DNA of 64,000 nucleotides from Silene latifolia (lineage: Eukaryota > Streptophyta > Magnoliopsida > Caryophyllales > Caryophyllaceae). The notes below the pieces were generated by a model that saw only the letters and a list, made by a program, of their open reading frames with translations, had not been told where the DNA came from and searched no databases. Where the stretch lies: positions 146,786,422 to 146,850,421 of the forward strand of contig NC_133538.1 of NCBI RefSeq assembly GCF_048544455.1. The letters are read 5' to 3'. The position numbers and the translations under genes were made by a program. Below are positions 33,736-44,890 of this stretch, piece by piece. Within the stretch, counting starts at the first letter, position 1, and each line of letters begins with the position of its first letter.

Positions 33736-33834
33736 AAATGACGACCTTTAATATCGTCAAATGAAAATTTGAAGTTTGTCACGGGAAATTGGGCTGAAGC
33801 CCAAAATCCGCTGAAAGAGCAAGGGGAGGCCTGG

Positions 33835-33870
33835 TTTAGGCGCGAGCCACCTGGCGAACCAATGGGGCTT
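33835..33870 (+). promoter_or_regulatory. Shared GC-rich motif upstream of the PMD gene
   Basis: TTTAGGCGCGAGCCACCTGG followed by CGAACCAATGGGGC, about 140 bp upstream of the PMD ATG. Equivalent words lie upstream of the second antisense ORF (54336-54363 and 54431-54460) and in the LTR (21205, 21272, 30826, 31361), all in plus orientation. A promoter role is inference. Confidence 0.5.
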
Positions 33871-34006
33871 CCCTATTTTTCTGTAAAAGACCCGAGTTCA
33901 GGCTGCATACCATTCATCATCTCGTCTTCTCTCTCTTCGACAAAACAAAGCCGAATCCGCCATTGTTGGTCCTTCTTGCTTGTTCGAATTCTTGCCTTCA
34001 TCAACA

Positions 34007-36033
34007 ATGTCATCTCAAGGTAAGTATTTTTCTTTATGAATCCATTCAAATTTGTTGATCTTTAGCTTGATTGAATTAGGGCGAATTTTGCCCTACAAAT
34101 CGAATTGAGCGTTTTTGATTGAGCCCATTTCGAGTAAAATTGATGATTGCATTAGGTTAGAAACCTGTTTAGGAGTATAGGGGTGCTTTTAGTTTGCATT
34201 TTGGTCCCTGTTCCCGCTCCCTATGCTCGCAAAATATGAGTGAGGCGAGAAACCGTCTCATTTCACAATGCCAAGTTTATTGGCTTGGGTAGTGGGTCCC
34301 ACTAGGTTGCATTGTAGTTGGGAAAACCCGTATTTTGCCATTTAAGGACCTTCGTTGGATGTTTTTGGGCAAAATTGGATTTTCGCCCTTTGCAACGGTC
34401 TTACGTCTGACCAAATAAGCGCCTGTTTGGGCTTGAATTGAGTCAGTTTGCCTTGAAATGGACCTCATTGGTATTTTAGGTCGTTTTGAGGCGTGATAAA
34501 ATCACGTTCACCTTTTGTGGTCGTTTTCGAATTTTTGACCGGTTTGGGCTCAAATTAGAGTATGAATTGTCTTTTTGAGCCGTAGAAAAATACCCCATTG
34601 TGTCGGGAATGTATTTTGGTTTGTAGGCGGACCTTGTATGGGTCTTGAGATGTCGTTTTTGTGATTTTGAATCGTCTTTTGCTTGAAAAGAGGGGCGAGT
34701 CGTTTGTGTGTTTGTTTTTTTTTTAATGGTTTGGTTGGATTTTTGGGCGAGATTACCCTTGTTTTGCATAGCAGGTTGTGTTTTTTTTTTTTGGATTTGC
34801 CCATTTCACGCCGTCGTAATGCCGAAATTCCGGCTGACGTTTTTTTGTTTGTAGGAGAGTGTTCGGGGCAAGCCGAGTTCATGGCTGCGACTCTTGAGGA
34901 GTTGTTCGGGACGGGCCCGGTCAGCACTCCGGTTAGCACGCCCGCCGTGGTTGTGGAGGACGTCACCGAGGAGGAGAGACCTCCTCAGCAGACTGTTGTG
35001 GCCTCAGGGGTCATCGAGGAGCGTGAGGAGCCCGTTGTTGGGGCTGTTAGCACTGGGAGAGCTCAGACTGGGGCTGAGGCGAGTAACTCTGGGAGGAGGG
35101 TTTTTTCGAGGGAGCGACGTCCTCGGGCGGCTAGGCGGTCGTTGCGGGATGTCAACAGGGTCGTTGAGTTGGGTCCTACCCACCACGTCGAGTCTCGCTG
35201 CCATAAGAGACGGAGAGTGGAGACAGCCGAGGACGATGCTGACGTCGCGAGTTGGGGAGCCAGGCGAGTTACGGCCCCGCGAGGTTTGCTTTTACGGACG
35301 GCGCTTGAGTGGGCCGAGGGTTGTGACGGTAGTCAGTTGTTGCTCCGACTGGACTGACACCTTTCCTACCGTGCTCACGAGGGCATGGTGAGTCATATTC
35401 CCTGGTTGAATTTTGTCATTTTTGAAGTGTCGGGCCTAAATAGGCATTCTGACGTTGTCTGTTTTTGATTTCAGGAGATTGGAACCATGAGGACTTTCTC
35501 GGGCTTTTCTACCTGCTTGGGTCTCTACGACGTTCTCCGAGCCGGGTCGAGGGCGTTGATAGAGAGGTCGGCTTTTGGGCCGTTGGTGGCCGCTTCGCGG
35601 GACATTCACAGGTCTTCGATTAGGGCGAACCTGTGTTTGATCCGCGCTATGTTGGATCGGTATTGGGATACGACGTCGTCGTTCCACATGGAGTTTGGGG
35701 AGGTCGGCGTGACTTTAGAGGACTTCGCCATGGTATCCGGCCTTCCCTGTGGCTTGCTGCCCATTGAGTTTACCAAGACGCCGAAGAGACTGTCCTCTCC
35801 TGCGGTTACCGCTTTGATCGGTACTGCTTTGCCGGAGCCTTCTGACGTCACTCCGTACTTGATTGCGAGTTCGTACGTGAAGGACCACTTCACTGAGAGG
35901 GTGGCAGGTGTTGCTCTAGCGCCGTTGGCGAGCCCGGAGGCAGAGGTTGAGGCCGACGCGAAGGTGGCGCGGTTGTGGTTGTGGTACTTCTTGGGTGCCA
36001 CGTACCTTGACACTTTGGGTTGGTTTGACTGGG
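34007..36033 (+). pseudogene. Plant mobile domain (PMD) gene, exons 1-3 (first part), antisense in outer Tat
   Basis: 5' part of an eight-exon gene. Exon 1 (34007-34019) holds ATG and four codons, donor GTAAGT; intron 1 is 34020-34854; exon 2 is 34855-35387 with an acidic, low-complexity N-terminal region; intron 2 is 35388-35474; exon 3 starts at 35475. Exon 3 carries the PMD signature, including TTSSFHMEFGEVGVTLEDFA and VSGLPCGLLPIEF. PMD proteins (MAIN/MAIL1 relatives) are plant nuclear proteins tied to silencing and are also found in transposons; the molecular activity is not settled. A TGA at 35355-35357 interrupts exon 2 in frame. The inner Tat element is inserted after 36033. A 5-bp duplication (CTGGG/TTGGG) marks the insertion, and the frame resumes at 51946. 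Confidence 0.7.
34020..34854 (+). other. PMD gene intron 1 (835 bp)
   Basis: Starts GTAAGTATTT and ends in a T-rich tract TTTTTTTGTTTGTAG. Non-coding; joins exon 1 (phase 1) to a long open exon 2. Predicted from splice signals and frame only. Confidence 0.6.
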
Positions 36034-38395
36034 TGTAGATACCCGTATCCGTCGATATTGGAATTTATAGAGAACCCGACAAAAACCCGATGATGGTAGG
36101 ACACATGTATTCTTTAGTTGTCATTGTCATTATTTGGGCTCGTTTTACGATGTGGAATGAGCGTTGTCGACGGAGTATTTTATTAATCTAAATGATATTT
36201 AAATTAAAGCTTTTTTTTTTAAGTGATTTCATTTTATTGTTTTAATTTGAATTTATTTCCTTAAATTTATTTTATTGAAAATAAAATATATTTTTTTTGA
36301 TTTGAAAAATCATTCATTTTAAATGTGCTATTTGATTTGAAAAATCGAATTTGAAAATTTAAAACTCGTTTCAACCACGCGTTTTGGAGCTCGATTTTAG
36401 CTCGGTTTTTGAGCCCGTTTTCTTTACGAGTTGGCACGAATCTCGAGTACACTAACCAACCTAGGCCTCTACCCATTCAACCCCAGTTCGAACCCCCATA
36501 TCCACACCCAAATCTCGTCCTAAACACTCCCCAACCTATAGCCCATCGAAAGCCCTTCTAAACCGACTCAAACTTGGTCCAAACCCGCAACCCATCACCA
36601 CCAACCCGTGCTCCACATTACCCACAACAACCCAGCACCTAGAACACCACAAAACCCATCCAATTCCCGTCCCAAATACTCCACAAACAGCCCGCAACAC
36701 AAGCAGCCCCCCCCCCTGTTTTGCGTGCTCAATCCCGAGCCCAAAACCCGCTCCAAACAGCTACCAAACCCGTGCCCATTAACCCTACACCATACCCTAG
36801 TATCCTACCCATATTACCTTAGCTTAACCACCAAGAAAACCCCCATACAAACCCTAAAAACCCCACGAATTAGCTGATGGACAACAGCTATGCGAAACAG
36901 GCCCGACTGCTTGTTGCCCTACTTCTACCCTTCGAAACTCCTTATAAATACCCCCCCTTCACCATAAATTCATTCCTCTAAGTTCTCCCCACAACATACT
37001 GCAAATAACAACCATCAATCATCCAAAAAAAACCCTAAACTAAAGCCGTGACAGCCGCTCGAAAACAGGGACACAAATCGTGTTTTTGAGTTTCTGTCGT
37101 GGTCTTTGGCCTTGATTCTCGTGCGCAAATCCCATTAAAACTTCTGGTGTGTTTCCATATTCACAAAATTCAGTCTTTCTAGTTTCCAAAACATCTTTCG
37201 ATTTGAAAAATCGTTGAGAAACGAAGTCGTGGTGAGCGATTGAAAATCGCTGCTCAAGTCTGCCTTTTGAACGTGTTTGTTTCGTGATTTCAAAATTTAA
37301 TTTCAATTGTCTTCGTCGACGACGGCCCCTCGAGATAAAATCTACGATCGATTACGACCCAAGACGGTGTCAACGATACATGTAGGTTGAGGGTGCATTA
37401 AAACTCCCTTCTCTCCTTTTTATTTCGTTTTTTTGTTGTTTATTTACTAACCATTGTCTAACATCGTCTAACTAATATCGAAACTAGAATAGTTTGAGTA
37501 TGAGTTAAAGTACCATTCCGGCACCCGCGTTGACTTGAGATGGGAAAGAAATCCGCCACATCGGTCGGTCGTACACCCCGTCTCATTTACATATCCTCGT
37601 GTTGGAATAGGACAATTTAATAAATCGAGTTTATTTAATTTACGTGTATTTATTTTTAACCATATAAAAAATGTTTTTTTATGATTTTCCAGACCTATAA
37701 TTTGTAATTTTAATTTAGGTAGATTTTCGTAATTTATTGCATTGATTTAGTATTTATTTCGTAATTAGCAATGTATTAATTCAAAACCCGCGCAAAGGCA
37801 CAGTCAATTTCGACATATTTGAAAATTTCAGATCCGTGCAGTGCACGGGTTTGTCCAGGTTTTGTGTTTTAATTTGCTTCCTTGTTTGACTTTGTTTGAT
37901 TAATCCTTAGTTTAATTAGTTTATGTTTTAGATTTTAATTTACTTTATTTATAATTTATATTGTATGTATGAGCTAACCACTAATGTTTGTTAATACATC
38001 TTATGCTAAGCGTAAGCCTTCCTATCCCTCTCTTTAGATGTGTTTTTCTAGTTTAATCAATGAACCTCACATGCTAAACCACTTCGACGAAGTTAAATGC
38101 ATTTTAAACGACTTAGAATGAAATTCGCATGATAGGATTTAAATTCAATGGTTGCATACTCATGTGATATCTTTCCGAAATAGCCATCTTTCACCTAGTA
38201 GAGACCGTTATTGCAACGGGCGGGGTTGGGTGTTGTTTTAATGAAATTAAATTAACTTCCTAACACGTAAAGTCACACGAATTCAAATCTCTAAAATTGG
38301 TTTCTAAATTCCATTTAAAAATTTAGTGGCGACTCTTTTAAAATTAAAAATGTTTTGAAAAAGCATTTGAGTGGAGCGTTTTTCCATGGTCCACA
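36034..38395 (+). repeat. Inner Tat 5' LTR (2362 bp)
   Basis: Begins TGTAGATACCCG and ends TGGTCCACA. Nearly identical by eye to 49552-51940; the main difference is a ~31-bp segment near 50052-50082 absent here (near 36533). TATAAATA at 36943-36950 is the likely TATA box. A strongly C-rich, G-poor stretch covers 36470-36880. Confidence 0.93.
36943..36950 (+). promoter_or_regulatory. TATA box of inner Tat LTR
   Basis: TATAAATA followed by a C-run; the same word is at 50486-50493 in the 3' LTR. Confidence 0.7.
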
Positions 38396-38398
38396 ATT

Positions 38399-38416
38399 TG
38401 GCGACTCCGCTGGGGA
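38399..38416 (+). promoter_or_regulatory. Inner Tat primer-binding site (tRNA-Arg type)
   Basis: TGGCGACTCCGCTGGGGA, three bases after the LTR. Tat/Ogre elements use a site complementary to tRNA-Arg (TGGCGACTCCACTGGGGA), one mismatch away. Confidence 0.88.
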
Positions 38417-39573
38417 TAGTGAAACTTGAAAAGTTTAAGATGGCTATTAGGATTGTTGTCACATTCTTTTTTTTTTATGTTAATCATGCATAAACCCCCG
38501 AGACTTTAGGCGGGCCAAAGAATCTCTTGGGTTAATTCCAAGGGAGGATATTGATGTCCACTATGTCCGATTTAAGTATCAAGGTGATTCCGTGGTGGTA
38601 GGCAGCTGCATACGAGGCATATTGCTACGGTCATATGACGGTATGTGGACTCCCCGACAAAGCGGTTTCACAGTCATAGACCCATTTTAGAGGACTGACC
38701 GAGACTTAGAAGAGTCTAGTTCATGCATTGCATCCCTAAAATGCGAATGATTACATGCTATGTGAATCCCGGGTCATGTTTTCAAAATAGCATTTTCAAG
38801 TCCATCTTCTTTTTTCGAAAATTTGATTCTTTTTCAAGTCCATTTCTTTTTGAAAATTTCGACCCTCTATTTCGAAATTTTGAACCCTCTTTCAAGCCGA
38901 AGTGCTGCCCATTTTAAAAGTCAATTCAATCCTTCTCGATTTCAAATTTCGATGAACTGTATCCCAGGTCCAACCCAAACCTAGAATAGAGTTTGAGTCA
39001 GTGGGGTCGGGTTAGTCGAGTTGGGCTTTTGCTTGCTCGATATAGGCGAGCTAGTCCACCCTTAGGCTCGAGTGAGCCTTTGTTTGGTTAGAATACTTGT
39101 CAAGTGAGTCACCTAAACCGATCTTTGGGTCTGAGTCATGAAAGTCGACCATTTGGTCCAAGTCAGTCCACCAAAACGTCCCCACTAGGCCACCAAGGGC
39201 GTTTGTCACAAAGCCCAAGAGCCATGTCTGGTTTGAACACGGGTTTGTCATGTCGGATTTATGATCACGTTGAGTCTAAAACCCAAGCCACGTGTGTATC
39301 ACGGTTAGGACCCGTTCCAACGAGCCAGAATATTTCGTTCGTAGGATCCATGTCAAGTTATAGCCAGTTTTTAGGTTTGAAAAACCGTCCCTAGTCGTGT
39401 ATGACCCAAACCGAGGGGGCCCAATTGCTCGCTCTCCGGGTCTAAGCCCAATATCGAGTCGCATAGAGTCCGTCATGTTGTTATGAGTCGAGTCTGTTTG
39501 TGCGGGGATTTTGATTCGATAAGCGATACTCGCTCGGGATTTTATTGTAGAAAGGCCGCTACAAACAAGAAGT
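38417..39573 (+). other. Inner Tat leader before gag
   Basis: About 1.1 kb without a supported gene. Some Ogre elements carry an extra ORF here; none is convincing in this copy. Short repeated words of the form TTTCAAGTCCATTTC/TTTTCGAAAATTT near 38790-38900 are low complexity. Confidence 0.6.
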
Positions 39574-40330
39574 ATGACTACCGCAGAGGCAGTGAAGCAG
39601 ATTAACGACACTTTGGTCGCAATGATGGAACGCTTGACGGCTGTGGAAGCCAAGATCGCGGTGGAAGCTCCCATACCACCGCCCCCGTAAACTGAATTCG
39701 AAAAGAGGTTCCGACTGATAGAGGAACAGTTGAAGCAATCCCGAGGGGAAAATGTGCATTATGAGAATGCCAGAGGGTACATGCCGGTCCAGGACAAGCT
39801 ACCAACCAATTTTGTCCTAACTGATATCCCAAAGTTCAAAGGGACGGAAGATCCATTGCAACATATCCGTTCCTACAAGGAGTACCTTGCGCTGAAAGGG
39901 GTACCTGCTGAGATGTTGCCCCACATTTTTGCTCAATCCCTAGGAGAACACCCGGAGGCGTGGTTCTACAGCCTTGAGCTTAAGAATTTCCCCACTTTTG
40001 AAGATATAGCGGTGGAGTTCTGCAAACACTTTGCTGATAATGCCGAGATTCAGACTACTGTGCGCACACTCGAGGTGATGACACGGAAGGATAAGGAGGG
40101 ATTTCTTGAATTCCTCAATTTGGCGTACGAAAGCGTGAAGTTGGCCAAAAGGCCGAGAGGAGACTGAAATGGTAGATAAGTTCATCAAAAATCTTCAACT
40201 TTTCTACCGTGACGCTATCAAATATCAACATTTCGGCTCATTCAAGGACCTTATTCGAGTCGGAAGAAAAATTGAGGACGACGTTCGTTCGCCGGTGAAA
40301 AGCCAAAAGGGTATCGGGTGCCTCCTCTTC
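39574..40330 (+). pseudogene. Inner Tat gag (broken)
   Basis: Structural polyprotein. Start ATG at 39574 opens a frame with a coiled-coil-like N-terminus (MTTAEAVKQINDTLVAMM). An in-frame TAA at 39688-39690 ends it after 38 codons. The same frame resumes and carries the capsid core with KFKGTEDPLQHIRSYKEYL, PEAWFYSLELKNFPTFEDIA and FCKHFADNAEI. Near 40155 the frame shifts; a second frame then reads MVDKFIKNLQLFYRDAIKYQ. A region about 40400-40740 holds the gag C-terminus in mixed frames, including YHQGKGHDTENCYRLKHEIQ, a zinc-binding-like C/H segment. Confidence 0.8.
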
Positions 40331-41190
40331 CAAAGCTAAGGCATCCGAGTTTCGCCAATCATATCCAAGCCATCGGTCTTTTGGGAGGAGCTCCTAAGGG
40401 ATCGCAACGCCATGGGCCAAGAGCGTTCACCGACATCGGGTATACCTATGCATACGCCCTCCAAAGGCTCTCGGCCCAAGGGAAACTGAACCCAATTGGT
40501 CCAACTCCGGACCCGCTTGCGGATCGACAGGGTAAATGGTATAAGCCCAACGCCTCGTGCTTATCATCAAGGAAAAGGTCATGATACCGAAAATTGTTAC
40601 CGTCTTAAACATGAAATCCAAGACATGATCGAGAATGGGTCGCTCCCCATCCCCACCGTCCGACCTAACAACCGGAACAATCCTTTTGGCGACCATGCCA
40701 ATGCAGTATTCGTCGAAGACAATACCGATGTATCTCACTTAATCCAACCCATCTGCCGTCTCTTTGGGTTTTCGTGGGGAAGGTCTATGTAAGCTGCTCG
40801 AGTATATCCCTCAAGCTAAGAACGAAGTTCGAATTGGGGATTTTGCTATCGATTGCACACCATACATTCTCCGAAGCGAGAATGAAATTAATGGGGTCCG
40901 GGGCGACGATGAAGACGATATCTATCTCACCGAAGGTGCGATTATTCCCGAACTCGGGAAGAAATTTCTAAATTGAGGAAAGATGTCCTCGAATCTAATC
41001 ATTTGACTCGATCGGGACGTCCCTATCGTGTCGAGAAGGCAAACCATGTCTCTATCTTTGGAGACGGTCAAGTAAGACACCCACCAAGGAGGCCGGCTCG
41101 GTCCGGGCTCTTGGTGAAGGGTCGACCTCGGAGGCCTCCCTCATCAAACGATTACAAAAGACTAAGGCAGATGTCTCTATCTGGGAATTA
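40331..41190 (+). pseudogene. Inner Tat gag C-terminus/protease linker (fragmented)
   Basis: Short overlapping frames (40496-40792, 40764-40976, 40973-41191) give pieces typical of the Tat gag-protease linker, such as GHDTENCYRLKHEIQDMIE and LTRSGRPYRVEKAN. Frames change several times, so it is decayed coding sequence. Confidence 0.6.
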
Positions 41191-41960
41191 ATGTTGAGCT
41201 CGTTTGAACACCGACAAGCTCTGCTTCAAGCCTTAATGAATATGACCGTGTCACCGCACACTACTCAAGATGACGTGGTCTCATTTGTTGCTCAAAACCA
41301 ACCTCGGCTCACTAATGTCAGAATTTTTCTCGATGAAGACCGCCCTCATTTGGGCCACAACATTGTCTCGCTATGTACATCACGGTAGAATGCCGTCATA
41401 AGCGACTCCCAATGACCCTTGTCAACGACGGGTCTGCAGTTAATGTTCTCCCACTACGGACCGCTTTCATTTTGGGACTCGAGAAAAGCAACTTCGCACC
41501 CACTACGCAAACGGTTCGGGCTTTCGATGGCACAGTGCGTCGAGTGTCCGGACTCGTCACTTTAAGCGTGAATGTGGGAAAGGTGGAGCGCAAGGTCAAT
41601 TTCCAAGTGATAGATGTTGCCTCATCTTTCAACATTTTGCTCGGGAGACCATGGATTCACACAGCTGGAGCCGTGTCTTCTACCCTCCATCGCAAGATTA
41701 AAATCCCTCTCAAGGGAGAGGTAGTGACCATCGATGCTACTCCTATAATTGTGACGGGAGGAGATGTTACTTCCGAAGTACAAACTGATAATACTGCCTT
41801 GGAGTCTTGTGGTTTTGAGGTAGTAAACGCAATTGAGTCCACTTTCGAGGCACCGAATATGGACTTATATACGGGAAGCCATGTTTGTAAAACAATCTTC
41901 AAGACCGGAAAGTACTTCGGGTACTCCATGTACCCCCGAAGGGAAAACGCATTCCAATAG
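41191..41960 (+). pseudogene. Inner Tat aspartic protease (catalytic Asp changed to Asn)
   Basis: The first part (41191-41388) has SSFEHRQALLQALMNM, matching the equivalent block of the outer Tat (SFEQRQALLQAL). The active site lies at about 41415-41450: this copy reads LVNDGSAVNVLPL where the outer Tat has LVDDGSAVNVIPL, so the catalytic aspartate (first D of D-D-G) is Asn. A flap-like segment with VRAFDGTVRRVSG and the C-terminal FNILLGRPWIHTAGAV are present. A frame change lies near 41375. Confidence 0.8.
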
Positions 41961-42062
41961 AAGTCGCCAGTGCCTAAGGGGACAAGATACGGGCTTGGGT
42001 ATGAGCCAACTGAAGAAGACTCCCTGAGAAAGAGAGTCTCGATCTAAGACCGAGACATCAAG

Positions 42063-42880
42063 ATGGGGTCGTACTTGCTAACTCTAAACGGCCACTTTGT
42101 GAAAGCCGGGGAGGAAATGCCGAGTTTAGACTTCCCCGAACCACTGTTCAACTCAAAGGCCAACAAGCTGGTCCCCGGAATCGAAGTATTCTGTGATTGT
42201 TTCTATATTCCCGAAGACATTATGGTAGTAGCTAAAATAAAGAAGGAGTCTGTTCCGATCGAAGATGGGAAAGCTATGGGTCTCCTCTTTGGAGAGGAAA
42301 AGAAGCCGGAAATACCAAACGAAGTCTTGGTAAACATGATCGTAAGGAGTGATCGTTTTGATCCATCTACCCTCATTCGATGTAGATCCTCGAGAGGAAT
42401 ACATCTGGATGGCAGAAAACCATGAAATGGACCGACAACAAGGGTTCGCTTTTCAAGATGACCATTGGAGAAGGGCAAATGTTCGAGCCTGATGACGATT
42501 CTGAGTCTGAGTCTGAGTCTGAGTCCGATTCTGAGTCAAACATAAGTCCTATGGCTAAGTCTAGGGTTTTAGGGGTCGAAGATACCCCTTCCCCAGTCTT
42601 TTCTTTTCCCGTATCTTCCCCTAGCGCTGGTATTCCGGGGCCTGTCCCGAATACTGCTCCTATCTCGCCACTGACCTCTGATCAGTTGGCCCAAATGTTA
42701 ATGCAATTTGCGCAGTTTCAAATCAATAATAAGATGAATCAGTTTGCTTACGACTTGTCTCATTTATATTGCGATTCAATTGATTGTTTTAATAACGTTG
42801 AGAATGAGGTCGAGGATAGACAGGTGGAAGAAGAAGAGGAGGAGGTGGAACCGCCTCCCCAGTAAGTAAAAGGGTTGGAA
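42063..42880 (+). pseudogene. Inner Tat protease-RT linker with Ser/Glu repeats
   Basis: Encodes a region between protease and reverse transcriptase that has no known enzymatic domain. It includes YLLTLNGHFVKAGEEM and FPEPLFNSKANKLVPGIEVF, both with counterparts in the outer Tat (61089-60619). A frame change near 42400 leads to a Ser-Glu/Ser-Asp repeat (SESESESDSES, about 42500-42540) and a Pro/Ser-rich stretch. In Ogre-type elements an intron interrupts pol in this region; I could not assign splice sites here. Confidence 0.65.
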
Positions 42881-42928
42881 GAATATGACCAATGAAGCTC
42901 TGTAATCGAAGATACCGAAGTTGTTAAT

Positions 42929-43986
42929 GTGGGGACTACCTTAGAGCCTCAGGAGCTTAAGATAGGAACAACCTTAGATCCCGCAGAAAGGAAGGGGTTT
43001 GTTGAATTGTTGAATGAATTCAAAGATGTATTTGCTTGGTCCTACAAAGATATGCTGGGTATTGATAGGGAAATTACAGAGCACAAGATTCCGATCAAGC
43101 CAGGGTTCAAACCAAGAAAGCGAAGCCACGTAGAATGCGTACCGAGTGGTCTTTGAAAGTCAAAGAAGAGATTGATAAACAGTTCAAGGTCGGGTTCATC
43201 AAAGTATCGGAATACTCAGATTGGATAGCTAATGTAGTGCCGGTCCCAAAGAAAGACGGAAAGGTTCGGGTCTGTGTTGATTTTCGTGATCTAAATAAGG
43301 CTAGTCCAAAGGACGACTTTCCGTTACCTCACGTTGACATCTTGGTTGACAATACCGCTAACCATGCATTATTATCCTTTATGGATGGGTACGCCGGTTA
43401 CAACCAGATAAAAATGGCCGAGGAAGATATGCACAAGACTGCTTTCACAACACCATGGGGCACTTAGTGCTACACAGTGATGCCGTTTGGATTAATAAAT
43501 GCGGTGCGACTTACGAGAGAACAAAGAACGACGTTGTTGCATGATATGATTCATAAGGAAGTAGAGGTCTACGTCGATGACATGATCGTAAAATCGAAGG
43601 AACGTAATAACCATTTGATGGCATTACGAAAATTCTTCGAGAGGTTGAGAAAGTATAATATGAGATTAAACCCACAGAAGTGCGCGTTCGGGGTCACCTC
43701 TGGCAAGCTTTTGGGTCATATCGTTAGCCACCGTGGCATCGAAATCGACCCATCAAAGATTAAAGCCTTTATGGAAATGCCCCATCCTAAAACTGAGAAA
43801 GAAATTCGAGGTTTCTTAGGCCGAGTGCAATACATAAGCCGTTTCGTCTCAAAATTAACTATGATCTGCGAACCAATTTTTAAGAAATTGATAGTTGGGG
43901 AGCATATTATGTGGGATGACCAATGCCAAGCCGCGTTTGATAAGATAAAGGAAGTGTTATCTTCTCCGCGATTCTCGATCCTTTGA
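42929..43986 (+). pseudogene. Inner Tat reverse transcriptase (broken)
   Basis: RNA-dependent DNA polymerase of the element. Order of motifs: VPVPKKDGKVRVCVDFRDLN (about 43230-43290), catalytic motif A LLSFMDGYAGYNQIKM (about 43370-43415), motif B MPFGLINA (43480), and the catalytic YVDD at 43570-43581, then thumb and connection (LLGHIVSHRGIEIDPSKI, GFLGRVQYISRFV). Breaks: frame change near 43130, TAG at 43465-43467, and altered sequence just after motif B. Confidence 0.9.
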
Positions 43987-44890
43987 GCGGCTTGCCTCTA
44001 TCACCGTATTTAACGATTCTGAGATACGCGATGAGAGCAATGCTGGCACAAACCGTTGACAAAGAAGAAAGAGCAATTTACTACCTTAGTAAAAAGTTCT
44101 TGGAGTATGAATCAAAGTATACAGCATTAGAAAAGACATGCCTAGCTTTAGTCTGGGCAACGAAGAAGCTACGTCATTATATGCTCAGCTACAGTGTGAG
44201 TATATATTCCAGAATGGACCCCATCAAGTACTTGTTTGAAAAGACGGTGCTAAACGGCAGAATGTCAAGATGGACCCTCATGCTATCGGAATTCGATCTC
44301 AAATATGTGCCGCTGAAAGCGATAAAAGGAAAGGTCGTTGCCGATTTTCTGGCCGATAATCCGTCGAAGAAAGCGACATTGTTGACACTTGGTCGTTCCC
44401 AGATGAGGATATTGTCCATGTCGAAGATGATGTATGGGATCTATATTTCGATGGGGCTTCGAATAACATGGGATGCGGAATAGGTGTCCTTATCATTTCA
44501 CCGAGAGGAGAGCACGTACCAGTTTCGATCAAATTGGACTTCGCCGTCACAAATAACGCCGCGGAATACGAAGCATGCCTACTTGGTTTGCAGAGCGCTA
44601 ACAAGTTAGGAGTCATGAAGTTGACAGTACACGGGGATTCCTCCTTGGTTATCAATCAAGTGACGGGGTCATGGAAGATCAAAAGTAGCAGCCTGGCACC
44701 CTACCAGGCTAAGATAGAAGAGCTAGAAAAACTCTTCGAAGAGGTGCGATACGTGTACCTCCCAAGGGAGGAAAGTCAGTTCGCTGACACACTGTCAAAA
44801 CTGGCAGCGTTGATAAACATCCCTGATCATATGGATAGCATGCCATTGTGTGTCGAACGAAGGTCTTCACCAGCTTATATAAACGATGTC
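43987..44890 (+). pseudogene. Inner Tat RNase H and second (archaeal-like) RNase H
   Basis: The first RNase H continues from RT in a new frame (AMLAQTVDKEERAIYYLSKK, KYTALEKTCLALVWATKKL). Another frame change near 44390 leads to the second RNase H: YFDGAS, then NNAAEYEACLLGLQSA and LPREESQFADTLSKLAAL, with acidic residues at the positions expected for metal binding. A second, archaeal-like RNase H after the first is characteristic of the Tat lineage. Confidence 0.82.

Noticed and set aside
34550..34966. Minus-strand ORF over PMD intron 1 and exon 2
   Set aside because: The plus-strand PMD reading with splice signals explains the region; the minus frame has no recognisable content.
39276..39674. 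Minus-strand 132-codon ORF in the inner Tat leader
   Set aside because: Overlaps the gag start on the other strand and lacks homology to known extra ORFs.
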